A stretch of DNA of 64,000 bases, from assembly GCF_021155775.2 (NCBI RefSeq), contig NC_060233.1, positions 6,862,501-6,926,500 of the forward strand, given 5' to 3'. This DNA comes from Neodiprion pinetum (Eukaryota > Arthropoda > Insecta > Hymenoptera > Diprionidae). A program made the translations under genes and the position numbers. This document shows positions 11,526 to 24,665 of this stretch, in pieces; positions within the stretch are counted from its first letter, which is position 1; every line of letters starts with the position of its first letter. A model generated the notes under the pieces. The model was given only the letters and a program-made list of their open reading frames with translations, ran no database searches and was not told the origin of the DNA.

Positions 11526-14500
11526 ATAGCCTTACTTTTTCTTCGTTTTTGGAGCTGAAAATTTTTGGTCTCAGATTTGATTTAAATAACCCTTTCCTGA
11601 CTAATTGGACCCCCAGGAACTCAGAAAACGCAGCGAAAAGGGCGTGGGATCTACAGGAGAGAAATTACGAAGGAAAAAGCACCTGCTGAAATATGTCGAA
11701 AACTCAGGTCTCGTTTTTTGGCTGTAACTTTTGATGCGTTGATCGCAGCGTATTGGGACTGCGCTTGATCGATTTCTCTCGCAAAATTACGTCGGAATAG
11801 TGCATGAAAGAATTTATTCCGGCACTTTTCAAAATCGCGAAAATTTCCGCCAAAAATGCAAAGGGGTTAGCCTTACTTTTTCTTCGTTTTTGGAGCTGAA
11901 AATTTTTGGTCTCAGATTTGAATGAAATGACGCTTTCCTGACTAATTGGACCCCCAGGAACTCAGAGAACGCAGCGAAAAGGGCGTGGGATCTACAGGAG
12001 AGAAATTACGAAGGAAAAAGCACCTGCTGAAATATGTCGAAAACTCAGGTCTCGTTTTTTGGCTGTAACTTTTGATGCGTTGATCGCAGCGTATTGGGAC
12101 TGCGCTTGATCGATTTCTCTCGCAAAATTACGTCGGAATAGTGCATGAAAGAATTTATTCCGGCACTTTTCAAAATCGCGAAAATTTTCGCCAAAAATGC
12201 AAAGGGGTTAGCCTTACTTTTTCTTCGTTTTTGGAGCTGAAAATTTTTGGTCTCAGATTTGAATGAAATGACGCTTTCCTGACTAATTGGACCCTCAGGA
12301 ACTCAGAAAACGCAGCGAAAAGGGCGTGGGATCTACAGGAGAGAAATTACGAAGGAAAAAGCACCTGCTGAAATATGTCGAAAACTCAGGTCTCGTTTTT
12401 TGGCTGTAACTTTTGATGCGTTGATCGCAGCGTATTGGGACTGCGCTTGATCGATTTCTCTCGCAAAATTACGTCGGAATAGTGCATGAAAGAATTTATT
12501 CCGGCACTTTTCAAAATCGCGAAAATTTCCGCCAAAAATGCAAAGGGGTTAGCCTTACTTTTTCTTCGTTTTTGGAGCTGAAAATTTTTGGTCTCAGATT
12601 TGAATGAAATGACGCTTTCCTGACTAATTGGACCCCCAGGAACTCAGAGAACGCAGCGAAAAGGGCGTGGGATCTACAGGAGAGAAATTACGAAGGAAAA
12701 AGCACCTGCTGAAATATGTCGAAAACTCAGGTCTCGTTTTTTGGCTGTAACTTTTGATGCGTTGATCGCAGCGTATTGGGACTGCGCTTGATCGATTTCT
12801 CTCGCAAAATTACGTCGGAATAGTGCATGAAAGAATTTATTCCGGCACTTTTCAAAATCGCGAAAATTTTCGCCAAAAATGCAAAGGGGTTAGCCTTACT
12901 TTTTCTTCGTTTTTGGAGCTGAAAATTTTTGGTCTCAGATTTGAATGAAATGACGCTTTCCTGACTAATTGGACCCTCAGGAACTCAGAAAACGCAGCGA
13001 AAAGGGCGTGGGATCTACAGGAGAGAAATTACGAAGGAAAAAGCACCTGCTGAAATATGTCGAAAACTCAGGTCTCGTTTTTTGGCTGTAACTTTTGATG
13101 CGTTGATCGCAGCGTATTGGGACTGCGCTTGATCGATTTCTCTCGCAAAATTACGTCGGAATAGTGCATGAAAGAATTTATTCCGGCACTTTTCAAAATC
13201 GCGAAAATTTTCGCCAAAAATGCAAAGGGGTTAGCCTTACTTTTTCTTCGTTTTTGGAGCTGAAAATTTTTGGTCTCAGATTTGAATGAAATGACGCTTT
13301 CCTGACTAATTGGACCCCCAGGAACTCAGAGAACGCAGCGAAAAGGGCGTGGGATCTACAGGAGAGAAATTACGAAGGAAAAAGCACCTGCTGAAATATG
13401 TCGAAAACTCAGGTCTCGTTTTTTGGCTGTAACTTTTGATGCGTTGATCGCAGCGTATTGGGACTGCGCTTGATCGATTTCTCTCGCAAAATTACGTCGG
13501 AATAGTGCATGAAAGAATTTATTCCGGCACTTTTCAAAATCGCGAAAATTTCCGCCAAAAATGCAAAGGGGTTAGCCTTACTTTTTCTTCGTTTTTGGAG
13601 CTGAAAATTTTTGGTCTCAGATTTGAATGAAATGACGCTTTCCTGACTAATTGGACCCCCAGGAACTCAGAGAACGCAGCGAAAAGGGCGTGGGATCTAC
13701 AGGAGAGAAATTACGAAGGAAAAAGCACCTGCTGAAATATGTCGAAAACTCAGGTCTCGTTTTTTGGCTGTAACTTTTGATGCGTTGATCGCAGCGTATT
13801 GGGACTGCGCTTGATCGATTTCTCTCGCAAAATTACGTCGGAATAGTGCATGAAAGAATTTATTCCGGCACTTTTCAAAATCGCGAAAATTTTCGCCAAA
13901 AATGCAAAGGGGTTAGCCTTACTTTTTCTTCGTTTTTGGAGCTGAAAATTTTTGGTCTCAGATTTGAATGAAATGACGCTTTCCTGACTAATTGGACCCT
14001 CAGGAACTCAGAAAACGCAGCGAAAAGGGCGTGGGATCTACAGGAGAGAAATTACGAAGGAAAAAGCACCTGCTGAAATATGTCGAAAACTCAGGTCTCG
14101 TTTTTTGGCTGTAACTTTTGATGCGTTGATCGCAGCGTATTGGGACTGCGCTTGATCGATTTCTCTCGCAAAATTACGTCGGAATAGTGCATGAAAGAAT
14201 TTATTCCGGCACTTTTCAAAATCGCGAAAATTTTCGCCAAAAATGCAAAGGGGTTAGCCTTACTTTTTCTTCGTTTTTGGAGCTGAAAATTTTTGGTCTC
14301 AGATTTGAATGAAATGACGCTTTCCTGACTAATTGGACCCCCAGGAACTCAGAGAACGCAGCGAAAAGGGCGTGGGATCTACAGGAGAGAAATTACGAAG
14401 GAAAAAGCACCTGCTGAAATATGTCGAAAACTCAGGTCTCGTTTTTTGGCTGTAACTTTTGATGCGTTGATCGCAGCGTATTGGGACTGCGCTTGATCGA

Positions 14501-17500
14501 TTTCTCTCGCAAAATTACGTCGGAATAGTGCATGAAAGAATTTATTCCGGCACTTTTCAAAATCGCGAAAATTTTCGCCAAAAATGCAAAGGGGTTAGCC
14601 TTACTTTTTCTTCGTTTTTGGAGCTGAAAATTTTTGGTCTCAGATTTGAATGAAATGACGCTTTCCTGACTAATTGGACCCTCAGGAACTCAGAAAACGC
14701 AGCGAAAAGGGCGTGGGATCTACAGGAGAGAAATTACGAAGGAAAAAGCACCTGCTGAAATATGTCGAAAACTCAGGTCTCGTTTTTTGGCTGTAACTTT
14801 TGATGCGTTGATCGCAGCGTATTGGGACTGCGCTTGATCGATTTCTCTCGCAAAATTACGTCGGAATAGTGCATGAAAGAATTTATTCCGGCACTTTTCA
14901 AAATCGCGAAAATTTTCGCCAAAAATGCAAAGGGGTTAGCCTTACTTTTTCTTCGTTTTTGGAGCTGAAAATTTTTGGTCTCAGATTTGAATGAAATGAC
15001 GCTTTCCTGACTAATTGGACCCCCAGGAACTCAGAGAACGCAGCGAAAAGGGCGTGGGATCTACAGGAGAGAAATTACGAAGGAAAAAGCACCTGCTGAA
15101 ATATGTCGAAAACTCAGGTCTCGTTTTTTGGCTGTAACTTTTGATGCGTTGATCGCAGCGTATTGGGACTGCGCTTGATCGATTTCTCTCGCAAAATTAC
15201 GTCGGAATAGTGCATGAAAGAATTTATTCCGGCACTTTTCAAAATCGCGAAAATTTTCGCCAAAAATGCAAAGGGGTTAGCCTTACTTTTTCTTCGTTTT
15301 TGGAGCTGAAAATTTTTGGTCTCAGATTTGAATGAAATGACGCTTTCCTGACTAATTGGACCCTCAGGAACTCAGAAAACGCAGCGAAAAGGGCGTGGGA
15401 TCTACAGGAGAGAAATTACGAAGGAAAAAGCACCTGCTGAAATATGTCGAAAACTCAGGTCTCGTTTTTTGGCTGTAACTTTTGATGCGTTGATCGCAGC
15501 GTATTGGGACTGCGCTTGATCGATTTCTCTCGCAAAATTACGTCGGAATAGTGCATGAAAGAATTTATTCCGGCACTTTTCAAAATCGCGAAAATTTTCG
15601 CCAAAAATGCAAAGGGGTTAGCCTTACTTTTTCTTCGTTTTTGGAGCTGAAAATTTTTGGTCTCAGATTTGAATGAAATGACGCTTTCCTGACTAATTGG
15701 ACCCCCAGGAACTCAGAGAACGCAGCGAAAAGGGCGTGGGATCTACAGGAGAGAAATTACGAAGGAAAAAGCACCTGCTGAAATATGTCGAAAACTCAGG
15801 TCTCGTTTTTTGGCTGTAACTTTTGATGCGTTGATCGCAGCGTATTGGGACTGCGCTTGATCGATTTCTCTCGCAAAATTACGTCGGAATAGTGCATGAA
15901 AGAATTTATTCCGGCACTTTTCAAAATCGCGAAAATTTTCGCCAAAAATGCAAAGGGGTTAGCCTTACTTTTTCTTCGTTTTTGGAGCTGAAAATTTTTG
16001 GTCTCAGATTTGAATGAAATGACGCTTTCCTGACTAATTGGACCCTCAGGAACTCAGAAAACGCAGCGAAAAGGGCGTGGGATCTACAGGAGAGAAATTA
16101 CGAAGGAAAAAGCACCTGCTGAAATATGTCGAAAACTCAGGTCTCGTTTTTTGGCTGTAACTTTTGATGCGTTGATCGCAGCGTATTGGGACTGCGCTTG
16201 ATCGATTTCTCTCGCAAAATTACGTCGGAATAGTGCATGAAAGAATTTATTCCGGCACTTTTCAAAATCGCGAAAATTTTCGCCAAAAATGCAAAGGGGT
16301 TAGCCTTACTTTTTCTTCGTTTTCGGAGCTGAAAATTTTTGGTCTCAGATTTGAATGAAATGACGCTTTCCTGACTAATTGGACCCCCAGGAACTCAGAG
16401 AACGCAGCGAAAAGGGCGTGGGATCTACAGGAGAGAAATTACGAAGGAAAAAGCACCTGCTGAAATATGTCGAAAACTCAGGTCTCGTTTTTTGGCTGTA
16501 ACTTTTGATGCGTTGATCGCAGCGTATTGGGACTGCGCTTGATCGATTTCTCTCGCAAAATTACGTCGGAATAGTGCATGAAAGAATTTATTCCGGCACT
16601 TTTCAAAATCGCGAAAATTTTCGCCAAAAATGCAAAGGGGTTAGCCTTACTTTTTCTTCGTTTTCGGAGCTGAAAATTTTTGGTCTCAGATTTGAATGAA
16701 ATGACGCTTTCCTGACTAATTGGACCCCCAGGAACTCAGAGAACGCAGCGAAAAGGGCGTGGGATCTACAGGAGAGAAATTACGAAGGAAAAAGCACCTG
16801 CTGAAATATGTCGAAAACTCAGGTCTCGTTTTTTGGCTGTAACTTTTGATGCGTTGATCGCAGCGTATTGGGACTGCGCTTGATCGATTTCTCTCGCAAA
16901 ATTACGTCGGAATAGTGCATGAAAGAATTTATTCCGGCACTTTTCAAAATCGCGAAAATTTTCGCCAAAAATGCAAAGGGGTTAGCCTTACTTTTTCTTC
17001 GTTTTTGGAGCTGAAAATTTTTGGTCTCAGATTTGAATGAAATGACGCTTTCCTGACTAATTGGACCCTCAGGAACTCAGAAAACGCAGCGAAAAGGGCG
17101 TGGGATCTACAGGAGAGAAATTACGAAGGAAAAAGCACCTGCTGAAATATGTCGAAAACTCAGGTCTCGTTTTTTGGCTGTAACTTTTGATGCGTTGATC
17201 GCAGCGTATTGGGACTGCGCTTGATCGATTTCTCTCGCAAAATTACGTCGGAATAGTGCATGAAAGAATTTATTCCGGCACTTTTCAAAATCGCGAAAAT
17301 TTTCGCCAAAAATGCAGAGGGGTTAGCCTTACTTTTTCTTCGTTTTCGGAGCTGAAAATTTTTGGTCTCAGATTTGAATGAAATGACGCTTTCCTGACTA
17401 ATTGGACCCCCAGGAACTCAGAGAACGCAGCGAAAAGGGCGTGGGATCTACAGGAGAGAAATTACGAAGGAAAAAGCACCTGCTGAAATATGTCGAAAAC

Positions 17501-20500
17501 TCAGGTCTCGTTTTTTGGCTGTAACTTTTGATGCGTTGATCGCAGCGTATTGGGACTGCGCTTGATCGATTTCTCTCGCAAAATTACGTCGGAATAGTGC
17601 ATAAAAGAATTTATTCCGGCACTTTTCAAAATCGCGAAAATTTCCGCCAAAAATGCAAAGGGGTTAGCCTTACTTTTTCTTCGTTTTTGGAGCTGAAAAT
17701 TTTTGGTCTCAGATTTGAATGAAATGACGCTTTCCTGACTAATTGGACCCCCAGGAACTCAGAGAACGCAGCGAAAAGGGCGTCGGATCTACAGGAGAGA
17801 AATTACGAAGGATAAAGCACCTGCTGAAATATGTCGAAAACTCAGGTCTCGTTTTTTGGCTGTAACTTTTGATGCGTTGATCGCAGCGTATTGGGACTGC
17901 GCTTGATCGATTTCTCTCGCAAAATTACGTCGGAATAGTGCATGAAAGAATTTATTCCGGCACTTTTCAAAATCGCGAAAATTTTCGCCAAAAATGCAAA
18001 GGGGTTAGCCTTACTTTTTCTTCGTTTTCGGAGCTGAAAATTTTTGGTCTCAGATTTGAATGAAATGACGCTTTCCTGACTAATTGGACCCCCAGGAACT
18101 CAGAGAACGCAGCGAAAAGGGCGTGGGATCTACAGGAGAGAAATTACGAAGGAAAAAGCACCTGCTGAAATATGTCGAAAACTCAGGTCTCGTTTTTTGG
18201 CTGTAACTTTTGATGCGTTGATCGCAGCGTATTGGGACTGCGCTTGATCGATTTCTCTCGCAAAATTACGTCGGAATAGTGCATGAAAGAATTTATTCCG
18301 GCACTTTTCAAAATCGCGAAAATTTTCGCCAAAAATGCAAAGGGGTTAGCCTTACTTTTTCTTCGTTTTCGGAGCTGAAAATTTTTGGTCTCAGATTTGA
18401 ATGAAATGACGCTTTCCTGACTAATTGGACCCCCAGGAACTCAGAGAACGCAGCGAAAAGGGCGTGGGATCTACAGGAGAGAAATTACGAAGGAAAAAGC
18501 ACCTGCTGAAATATGTCGAAAACTCAGGTCTCGTTTTTTGGCTGTAACTTTTGATGCGTTGATCGCAGCGTATTGGGACTGCGCTTGATCGATTTCTCTC
18601 GCAAAATTACGTCGGAATAGTGCATGAAAGAATTTATTCCGGCACTTTTCAAAATCGCGAAAATTTTCGCCAAAAATGCAAAGGGGTTTGCCTTACTTTT
18701 TCTTCGTTTTTGGAGCTGAAAATTTTTGGTCTCAGATTTGAATGAAATGACGCTTTCCTGACTAATTGGACCCTCAGGAACTCAGAAAACGCAGCGAAAA
18801 GGGCGTGGGATCTACAGGAGAGAAATTACGAAGGAAAAAGCACCTGCTGAAATATGTCGAAAACTCAGGTCTCGTTTTTTGGCTGTAACTTTTGATGCGT
18901 TGATCGCAGCGTATTGGGTCTGCGCTTGATCGATTTCTCTCGCAAAATTACGTCGGAATAGTGCATGAAAGAATTTATTCCGGCACTTTTCAAAATCGCG
19001 AAAATTTCCGCCAAAAATGCAAAGGGGTTTGCCTTACTTTTTCTTCGTTTTTGGAGCTGAAAATTTTTGGTCTCAGATTTGAATGAAATGACGCTTTCCT
19101 GACTAATTGGACCCCCAGGAACTCAGAGAACGCAGCGAAAAGGGCGTGGGATCTACAGGAGAGAAATTACGAAGGAAAAAGCACCTGCTGAAATATGTCG
19201 AAAACTCAGGTCTCGTTTTTTGGCTGTAACTTTTGATGCGTTGATCGCAGCGTATTGGGACTGCGCTTGATCGATTTCTCTCGCAAAATTACGTCGGAAT
19301 AGTGCATGAAAGAATTTATTCCGGCACTTTTCAAAATCGCGAAAATTTTCGCCAAAAATGCAAAGGGGTTAGCCTTACTTTTTCTTCGTTTTCGGAGCTG
19401 AAAATTTTTGGTCTCAGATTTGAATGAAATGACCCTTTCCTGACTAATTGGACCCCCAGGAACTCAGAAAACGCAGCGAAAAGGGCGTGGGATCTACAGG
19501 AGAGAAATTACGAAGGAAAAAGCACCTGCTGAAATATGTCGAAAACTCAGGTCTCGTTTTTTGGCTGTAACTTTTGATGCGTTGATCGCAGCGTATTGGG
19601 TCTGCGCTTGATCGATTTCTCTCGCAAAATTACGTCGGAATAGTGCATGAAAGAATTTATTCCGGCACTTTTCAAAATCGCGAAAATTTCCGCCAAAAAT
19701 GCAAAGGGGTTTGCCTTACTTTTTCTTCGTTTTTGGAGCTGAAAATTTTTGGTCTCAGATTTGAATGAAATGACGCTTTCCTGACTAATTGGACCCCCAG
19801 GAACTCAGAGAACGCAGCGAAAAGGGCGTGGGATCTACAGGAGAGAAATTACGAAGGAAAAAGCACCTGCTGAAATATGTCGAAAACTCAGGTCTCGTTT
19901 TTTGGCTGTAACTTTTGATGCGTTGATCGCAGCGTATTGGGACTGCGCTTGATCGATTTCTCTCGCAAAATTACGTCGGAATAGTGCATGAAAGAATTTA
20001 TTCCGGCACTTTTCAAAATCGCGAAAATTTTCGCCAAAAATGCAAAGGGGTTAGCCTTACTTTTTCTTCGTTTTTGGAGCTGAAAATTTTTGGTCTCAGA
20101 TTTGAATGAAATGACGCTTACCTGACTAATTGGACCCCCAGGAACTCAGAAAACGCAGCGAAAAGGGCGTGGGATCTACAGGAGAGAAATTACGAAGGAA
20201 AAAGCACCTGCTGAAATATGTCGAAAACTCAGGTCTCGTTTTTTGGCTGTAACTTTTGATGCGTTGATCGCAGCGTATTGGGACTGCGCTTGATCGATTT
20301 CTCTCGCAAAATTACGTCGGAATAGTGCATGAAAGAATTTATTCCGGCACTTTTCAAAATCGCGAAAATTTTCGCCAAAAATGCAAAGGGGTTAGCCTTA
20401 CTTTTTCTTCGTTTTTGGAGCTGAAAATTTTTGGTCTCAGATTTGAATGAAATGACGCTTTCCTGACTAATTGGACCACCAGGAACTCAGAAAACGCAGC

Positions 20501-23470
20501 GAAAAGGGCGTGGGATCTACAGGAGAGAAATTACGAAGGAAAAAGCACCTGCTGAAATATGTCGAAAACTCAGGTCTCGTTTTTTGGCTGTAACTTTTGA
20601 TGCGTTGATCGCAGCGTATTGGGACTGCGCTTGATCGATTTCTCTCGCAAAATTACGTCGGAATAGTGCATGAAAGAATTTATTCCGGCACTTTTCAAAA
20701 TCGCGAAAATTTCCGCCAAAAATGCAAAGGGGTTAGCCTTACTTTTTCTTCGTTTTTGGAGCTGAAAATTTTTGGTCTCAGATTTGAATGAAATGACGCT
20801 TTCCTGACTAATTGGACCCTCAGGAACTCAGAAAACGCAGCGAAAAGGGCGTGGGATCTACAGGAGAGAAATTACGAAGGAAAAAGCACCTGCTGAAATA
20901 TGTCGAAAACTCAGGTCTCGTTTTTTGGCTGTAACTTTTGATGCGTTGATCGCAGCATATTGGGACTGCGCTTGATCGATTTCTCTCGCAAAATTACGTC
21001 GGAATAGTGCATGAAAGAATTTATTTCGGCACTTTTCAAAATCGCGAAAATTTCGCCAAAAATGCAAAGGGGTTAGCCTTACTTTTTCTTCGTTTTCGGA
21101 GCTGAAAATTTTTGGTCTCAGATTTGAATGAAATGACCCTTTCCTGACTAATTGGACCCCCAGGAACTTAGAAAACGCAGCGAAAAGGGCGTGGGATCTA
21201 CAGGAGAGAAATTACGAAGGAAAAAGCACCTGCTGAAATATGTCGAAGACTCAGGTCTCGTTTTTTGGCTGTAACTTTTGATGCGTTGATCGCAGCGTAT
21301 TGGGACTGCGCTTGATCGATTTCTCTCGCAAAATTACGTCGGAATAGTGCATGAAAGAATTTATTCCGGCACTTTTCAAAATCGTGAAAATTTTCGCCAA
21401 AAATGCAGAGGGGTTAGCCTTACTTTTTCTTCGTTTTTGGAGCTGAAAATTTTTGGTCTCAGATTTGAATGAAATGACCCTTTCCTGACTAATTGGACCC
21501 CCAGGAACTCAGAAAACGCAGCGAAAAGGGCGTGGGATCTACAGGAGAGAAATTACGAAGGAAAAAGCACCTGCTGAAATATGTTGAAAACTCAGGTCTC
21601 GTTTTTTGGCTGTAACTTTTGATGCGTTGATCGCAGCGTATTGGGACTGCGCTTGATCGATTTCTCTCGCAAAATTACGTCGGAATAGTGCATGAAAGAA
21701 TTTATTCCGGCACTTTTCAAAATCGCGAAAATTTTCGCCAAAAATGCAAAGGGGTTAGCCTTACTTTTTCTTCGTTTTTGGAGCTGAAAATTTTTGGTCT
21801 CAGATTTGAATGAAATGACGCTTTCCTGACTAATTGGACCCTCAGGAACTCAGAAAACGCAGCGAAAAGGGCGTGGGATCTACAGGAGAGAAATTACGAA
21901 GGAAAAAGCACCTGCTGAAATATGTCGAAAACTCAGGTCTCGTTTTTTGGCTGTAACTTTTGATGCGTTGATCGCAGCATATTGGGACTGCGCTTGATCG
22001 ATTTCTCTCGCAAAATTACGTCGGAATAGTGCATGAAAGAATTTATTTCGGCACTTTTCAAAATCGCGAAAATTTCGCCAAAAATGCAAAGGGGTTAGCC
22101 TTACTTTTTCTTCGTTTTCGGAGCTGAAAATTTTTGGTCTCAGATTTGAATGAAATGACCCTTTCCTGACTAATTGGACCCCCAGGAACTCAGAAAACGC
22201 AGCGAAAAGGGCGTGGGATCTACAGGAGAGAAATTACGAAGGAAAAAGCACCTGCTGAAATATGTCGAAGACTCAGGTCTCGTTTTTTGGCTGTAACTTT
22301 TGATGCGTTGATCGCAGCGTATTGGGACTGCGCTTGATCGATTTCTCTCGCAAAATTACGTCGGAATAGTGCATGAAAGAATTTATTCCGGCACTTTTCA
22401 AAATCGTGAAAATTTTCGCCAAAAATGCAGAGGGGTTAGCCTTACTTTTTCTTCGTTTTTGGAGCTGAAAATTTTTGGTCTCAGATTTGAATGAAATGAC
22501 CCTTTCCTGACTAATTGGACCCCCAGGAACTCAGAAAACGCAGCGAAAAGGGCGTGGGATCTACAGGAGAGAAATTACGAAGGAAAAAGCACCTGCTGAA
22601 ATATGTTGAAAACTCAGGTCTCGTTTTTTGGCTGTAACTTTTGATGCGTTGATCGCAGCGTATTGGGACTGCGCTTGATCGATTTCTCTCGCAAAATTAC
22701 GTCGGAATAGTGCATGAAAGAATTTATTCCGGCACTTTTCAAAATCGCGAAAATTTTCGCCAAAAATGCAAAGGGGTTAGCCTTACTTTTTCTTCGTTTT
22801 TGGAGCTGAAAATTTTTGGTCTCAGATTTGATTTGAATGACCCTTTCCTGACTAATTGGACCCCCAGGAACTCAGAAAACGCAGCGAAAAGGGCGTGGGA
22901 TCTACAGGAGAGAAATTACGAAGGAAAAAGCACCTACTGAAATATGTCGAAAACTCAGGTCTCGTTTTTTGGCTGTAACTTTTGATGCGTTGATCGCAGC
23001 GTATTGGGACTGCGCTTGATCGATTTCTCTCGCAAAATTACGTCGGAATAGTGCATGAAAGAATTTATTCCGGCACTTTTTAAAATCGCGAAAATTTTCG
23101 CCAAAAATGCAAAGGGGTTAGCCTTACTTTTTCTTCGTTTTTGGAGCTGAAAATTTTTGGTCTCAGATTTGATTCGAATGACCCTTTCCTTACTAATTGG
23201 ACCCCTAGGAACTCAGAAAACGCAGCGAAAGGGGCGTGGGATCTACAGGAGAGAAATTACGAAGGAAAAAGCACCTGCTGAAATATGTCGAAAACTCAGG
23301 TCTCGTTTTTTGGCTGTAACTTTTGATGCGTTGATCGCAGCGTATTGGGACTGCGCTTGATCGATTTCTCTCGCAAAATTACGTCGGAATAGTGCATGAA
23401 AGATTTTATTTTGGCACTTTTCATAATCGCGAAAATTTTTGCCTAAAATGCATAGGGGTTAGCCTTACTT
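11526..23470 (+). repeat. 341-bp satellite array, 35 monomers head to tail
   Basis: The marker GCCTTACTTTTTCTTCG occurs at 11529, 11870, 12211 and so on to 23462. That is 35 steps of 341 bp, less two 1-bp deletions (at about 21050 and 22072). Central monomers differ at only a few positions: CCCCCAGG versus CCCTCAGG, AGAGAACG versus AGAAAACG, GTTTTTGG versus GTTTTCGG, and TTTCCGCC versus TTTTCGCC. The monomer has no conserved ORF. Open frames at 20858-21067 and 21880-22089 appear only because those copies lack one base. 341 bp is about two nucleosome repeats. No CENP-B box or hammerhead core was found. Confidence 0.97.
20736..22779 (+). repeat. Duplicated three-monomer block within the satellite (2 x 1022 bp)
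   Basis: Monomers 28-30 (20736-21757) are repeated as monomers 31-33 (21758-22779). The same private variants recur in the same order: CAGCATATTGGG plus a 1-bp deletion, then GTCGAAGACTC, then ATCGTGAAAA with GCAGAGGGG and ATGTTGAAAACTC. The one difference I see is AACTTAG versus AACTCAG at about 21166 / 22188. Confidence 0.88.
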
Positions 23471-23925
23471 TTTTCTTCATTTTTTGACCGAAAGATATTA
23501 GTCTCATATTCGATTAGTATGACCGTTACACCAATTAGACCCACAGGAACGCAAAAATAGCACAAAATAGAGCGTAGGATCAGCAGCAGGGGAACTGCTA
23601 ACGGAATCTTCTATTTTTTGTCCGCTACTCTTGGTGCGTTCCTCGCAGCGTATTGGAAATGCGTCGAATCGACTCTTCTCAGTAAATTACGTCGATGTAA
23701 TGTATGAAAAGATTGATTTCAGCACTGTCCAAAATTCACAAACAGCGGATAGAAAAAAACTGCCGAGGTCTACCTTCCTTTTTTTCGAGCGGATAATTTT
23801 TCGTCGTAGAATCAATCCGAACGACCCTTTTCCAGACTCATTGGAACTCTAGTATCACAAAAAGGTATTTGGAGCCTCGTGGGACCAATACCGGAGAAGA
23901 TACGAAAAAATTATGGAGAAATTAC
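23471..23925 (+). repeat. Diverged satellite copies at the right edge of the array
   Basis: Recognisable but heavily mutated 341-bp monomer sequence continues past the homogeneous array. Landmarks in order are TTTTGACCGAAAGATATTAG, a CCACAGGAACGCAAAAATAG counterpart of the CCCAGGAACTCAGAAAACG site, CTCGCAGCGTATTGG, and AAATTACGTCGATGTAATG. A further partial copy follows from about 23770. Confidence 0.75.
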
Positions 23926-24305
23926 AGTTGGTGTTATTCAATTTATTCAATATTACATATAATAGTAATACAACATTACACATCTTGAATCCTGCAGAGG
24001 TGCATTCTAGCTTTTAGCATTGTAGGTACTCAGACTGGAACCCAAACTGCGCTTACAAACAACATTAATAACTATTTTGTACAACATTGTTCCTATTCTG
24101 CTCAATGCAATATATATCGCAGTATCTATTCTACATAGAAATAGCATACTAATTATATCAATGAAAATATTATTATAGTAATTATTGGTATAAAATCATT
24201 AGTATAATGTACTAGTATAACATAATAGATTCATAGTATTTGGAAACTTGGTAAAGTAGTATACACTGACACCTGAACACTTGTACTACATTGAATAAAC
24301 TGGAA
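23926..24305. other. Unrelated AT-rich insert between diverged satellite copies
   Basis: About 380 bp with no satellite similarity, rich in TATTA/ATAAT words, separate two blocks of decayed monomer. No ORF, terminal repeats or target duplication could be defined. It is most simply a later insertion into old satellite. Confidence 0.4.
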
Positions 24306-24665
24306 CTGGAACTTTGTCCCTACGAGTTTGTGATTTTTCTCTCCCACCTCGATAAAAATCCAGTGCAAATTTGATGTTTTTCAGCCGTAAGTTTTGATTC
24401 GTTGCAAAATTATGTTGATACTGGGTGTGAATAAATCGATATCAGCATATCCCAAAATCAGCCAAAAATTTGCGACTCTCGGAGTTTGGAAACTTTTCGT
24501 CGTAAAATCGTTTTGCAGGACTCTTTTTAAATCAGATAATTCTAACCCTGAAAAATGCCGAAAAGACATTTAATAAAGCGTATATAGGACCAACAGCAGA
24601 GGAATTACGAACATAATCTTACGTTTTCGGCTGTACTTTTGATACTTCGCTCGCAGCGTATTCCA
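24306..24665 (+). repeat. Outermost decayed satellite monomer
   Basis: It retains the order of monomer landmarks at lower identity: AAGTTTTGATTCGTTG, AAATTATGTTGATACTGG, a GAATAAATCGATATCAGCA counterpart of the GAATTTATTCCGGCA segment, TTTTCGTCGTAAAATCG, and GCTCGCAGCGTATTCC at the end. Confidence 0.6.

Noticed and set aside
20858..22089. Two identical 69-codon minus-strand ORFs in the satellite
   Set aside because: They exist only in the two monomers with a 1-bp deletion and reflect the block duplication, not coding selection.
11526..23470. Hammerhead ribozyme or CENP-B box in the satellite monomer
   Set aside because: CTGCTGAAATATGTCGAAAAC looked vaguely like a core, but lacks CTGATGA and a matching GAAA/stem order; no CENP-B consensus was found.
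11526..23470. CRISPR array
   Set aside because: Spacing is fully repetitive with no unique spacers, in a eukaryotic context.
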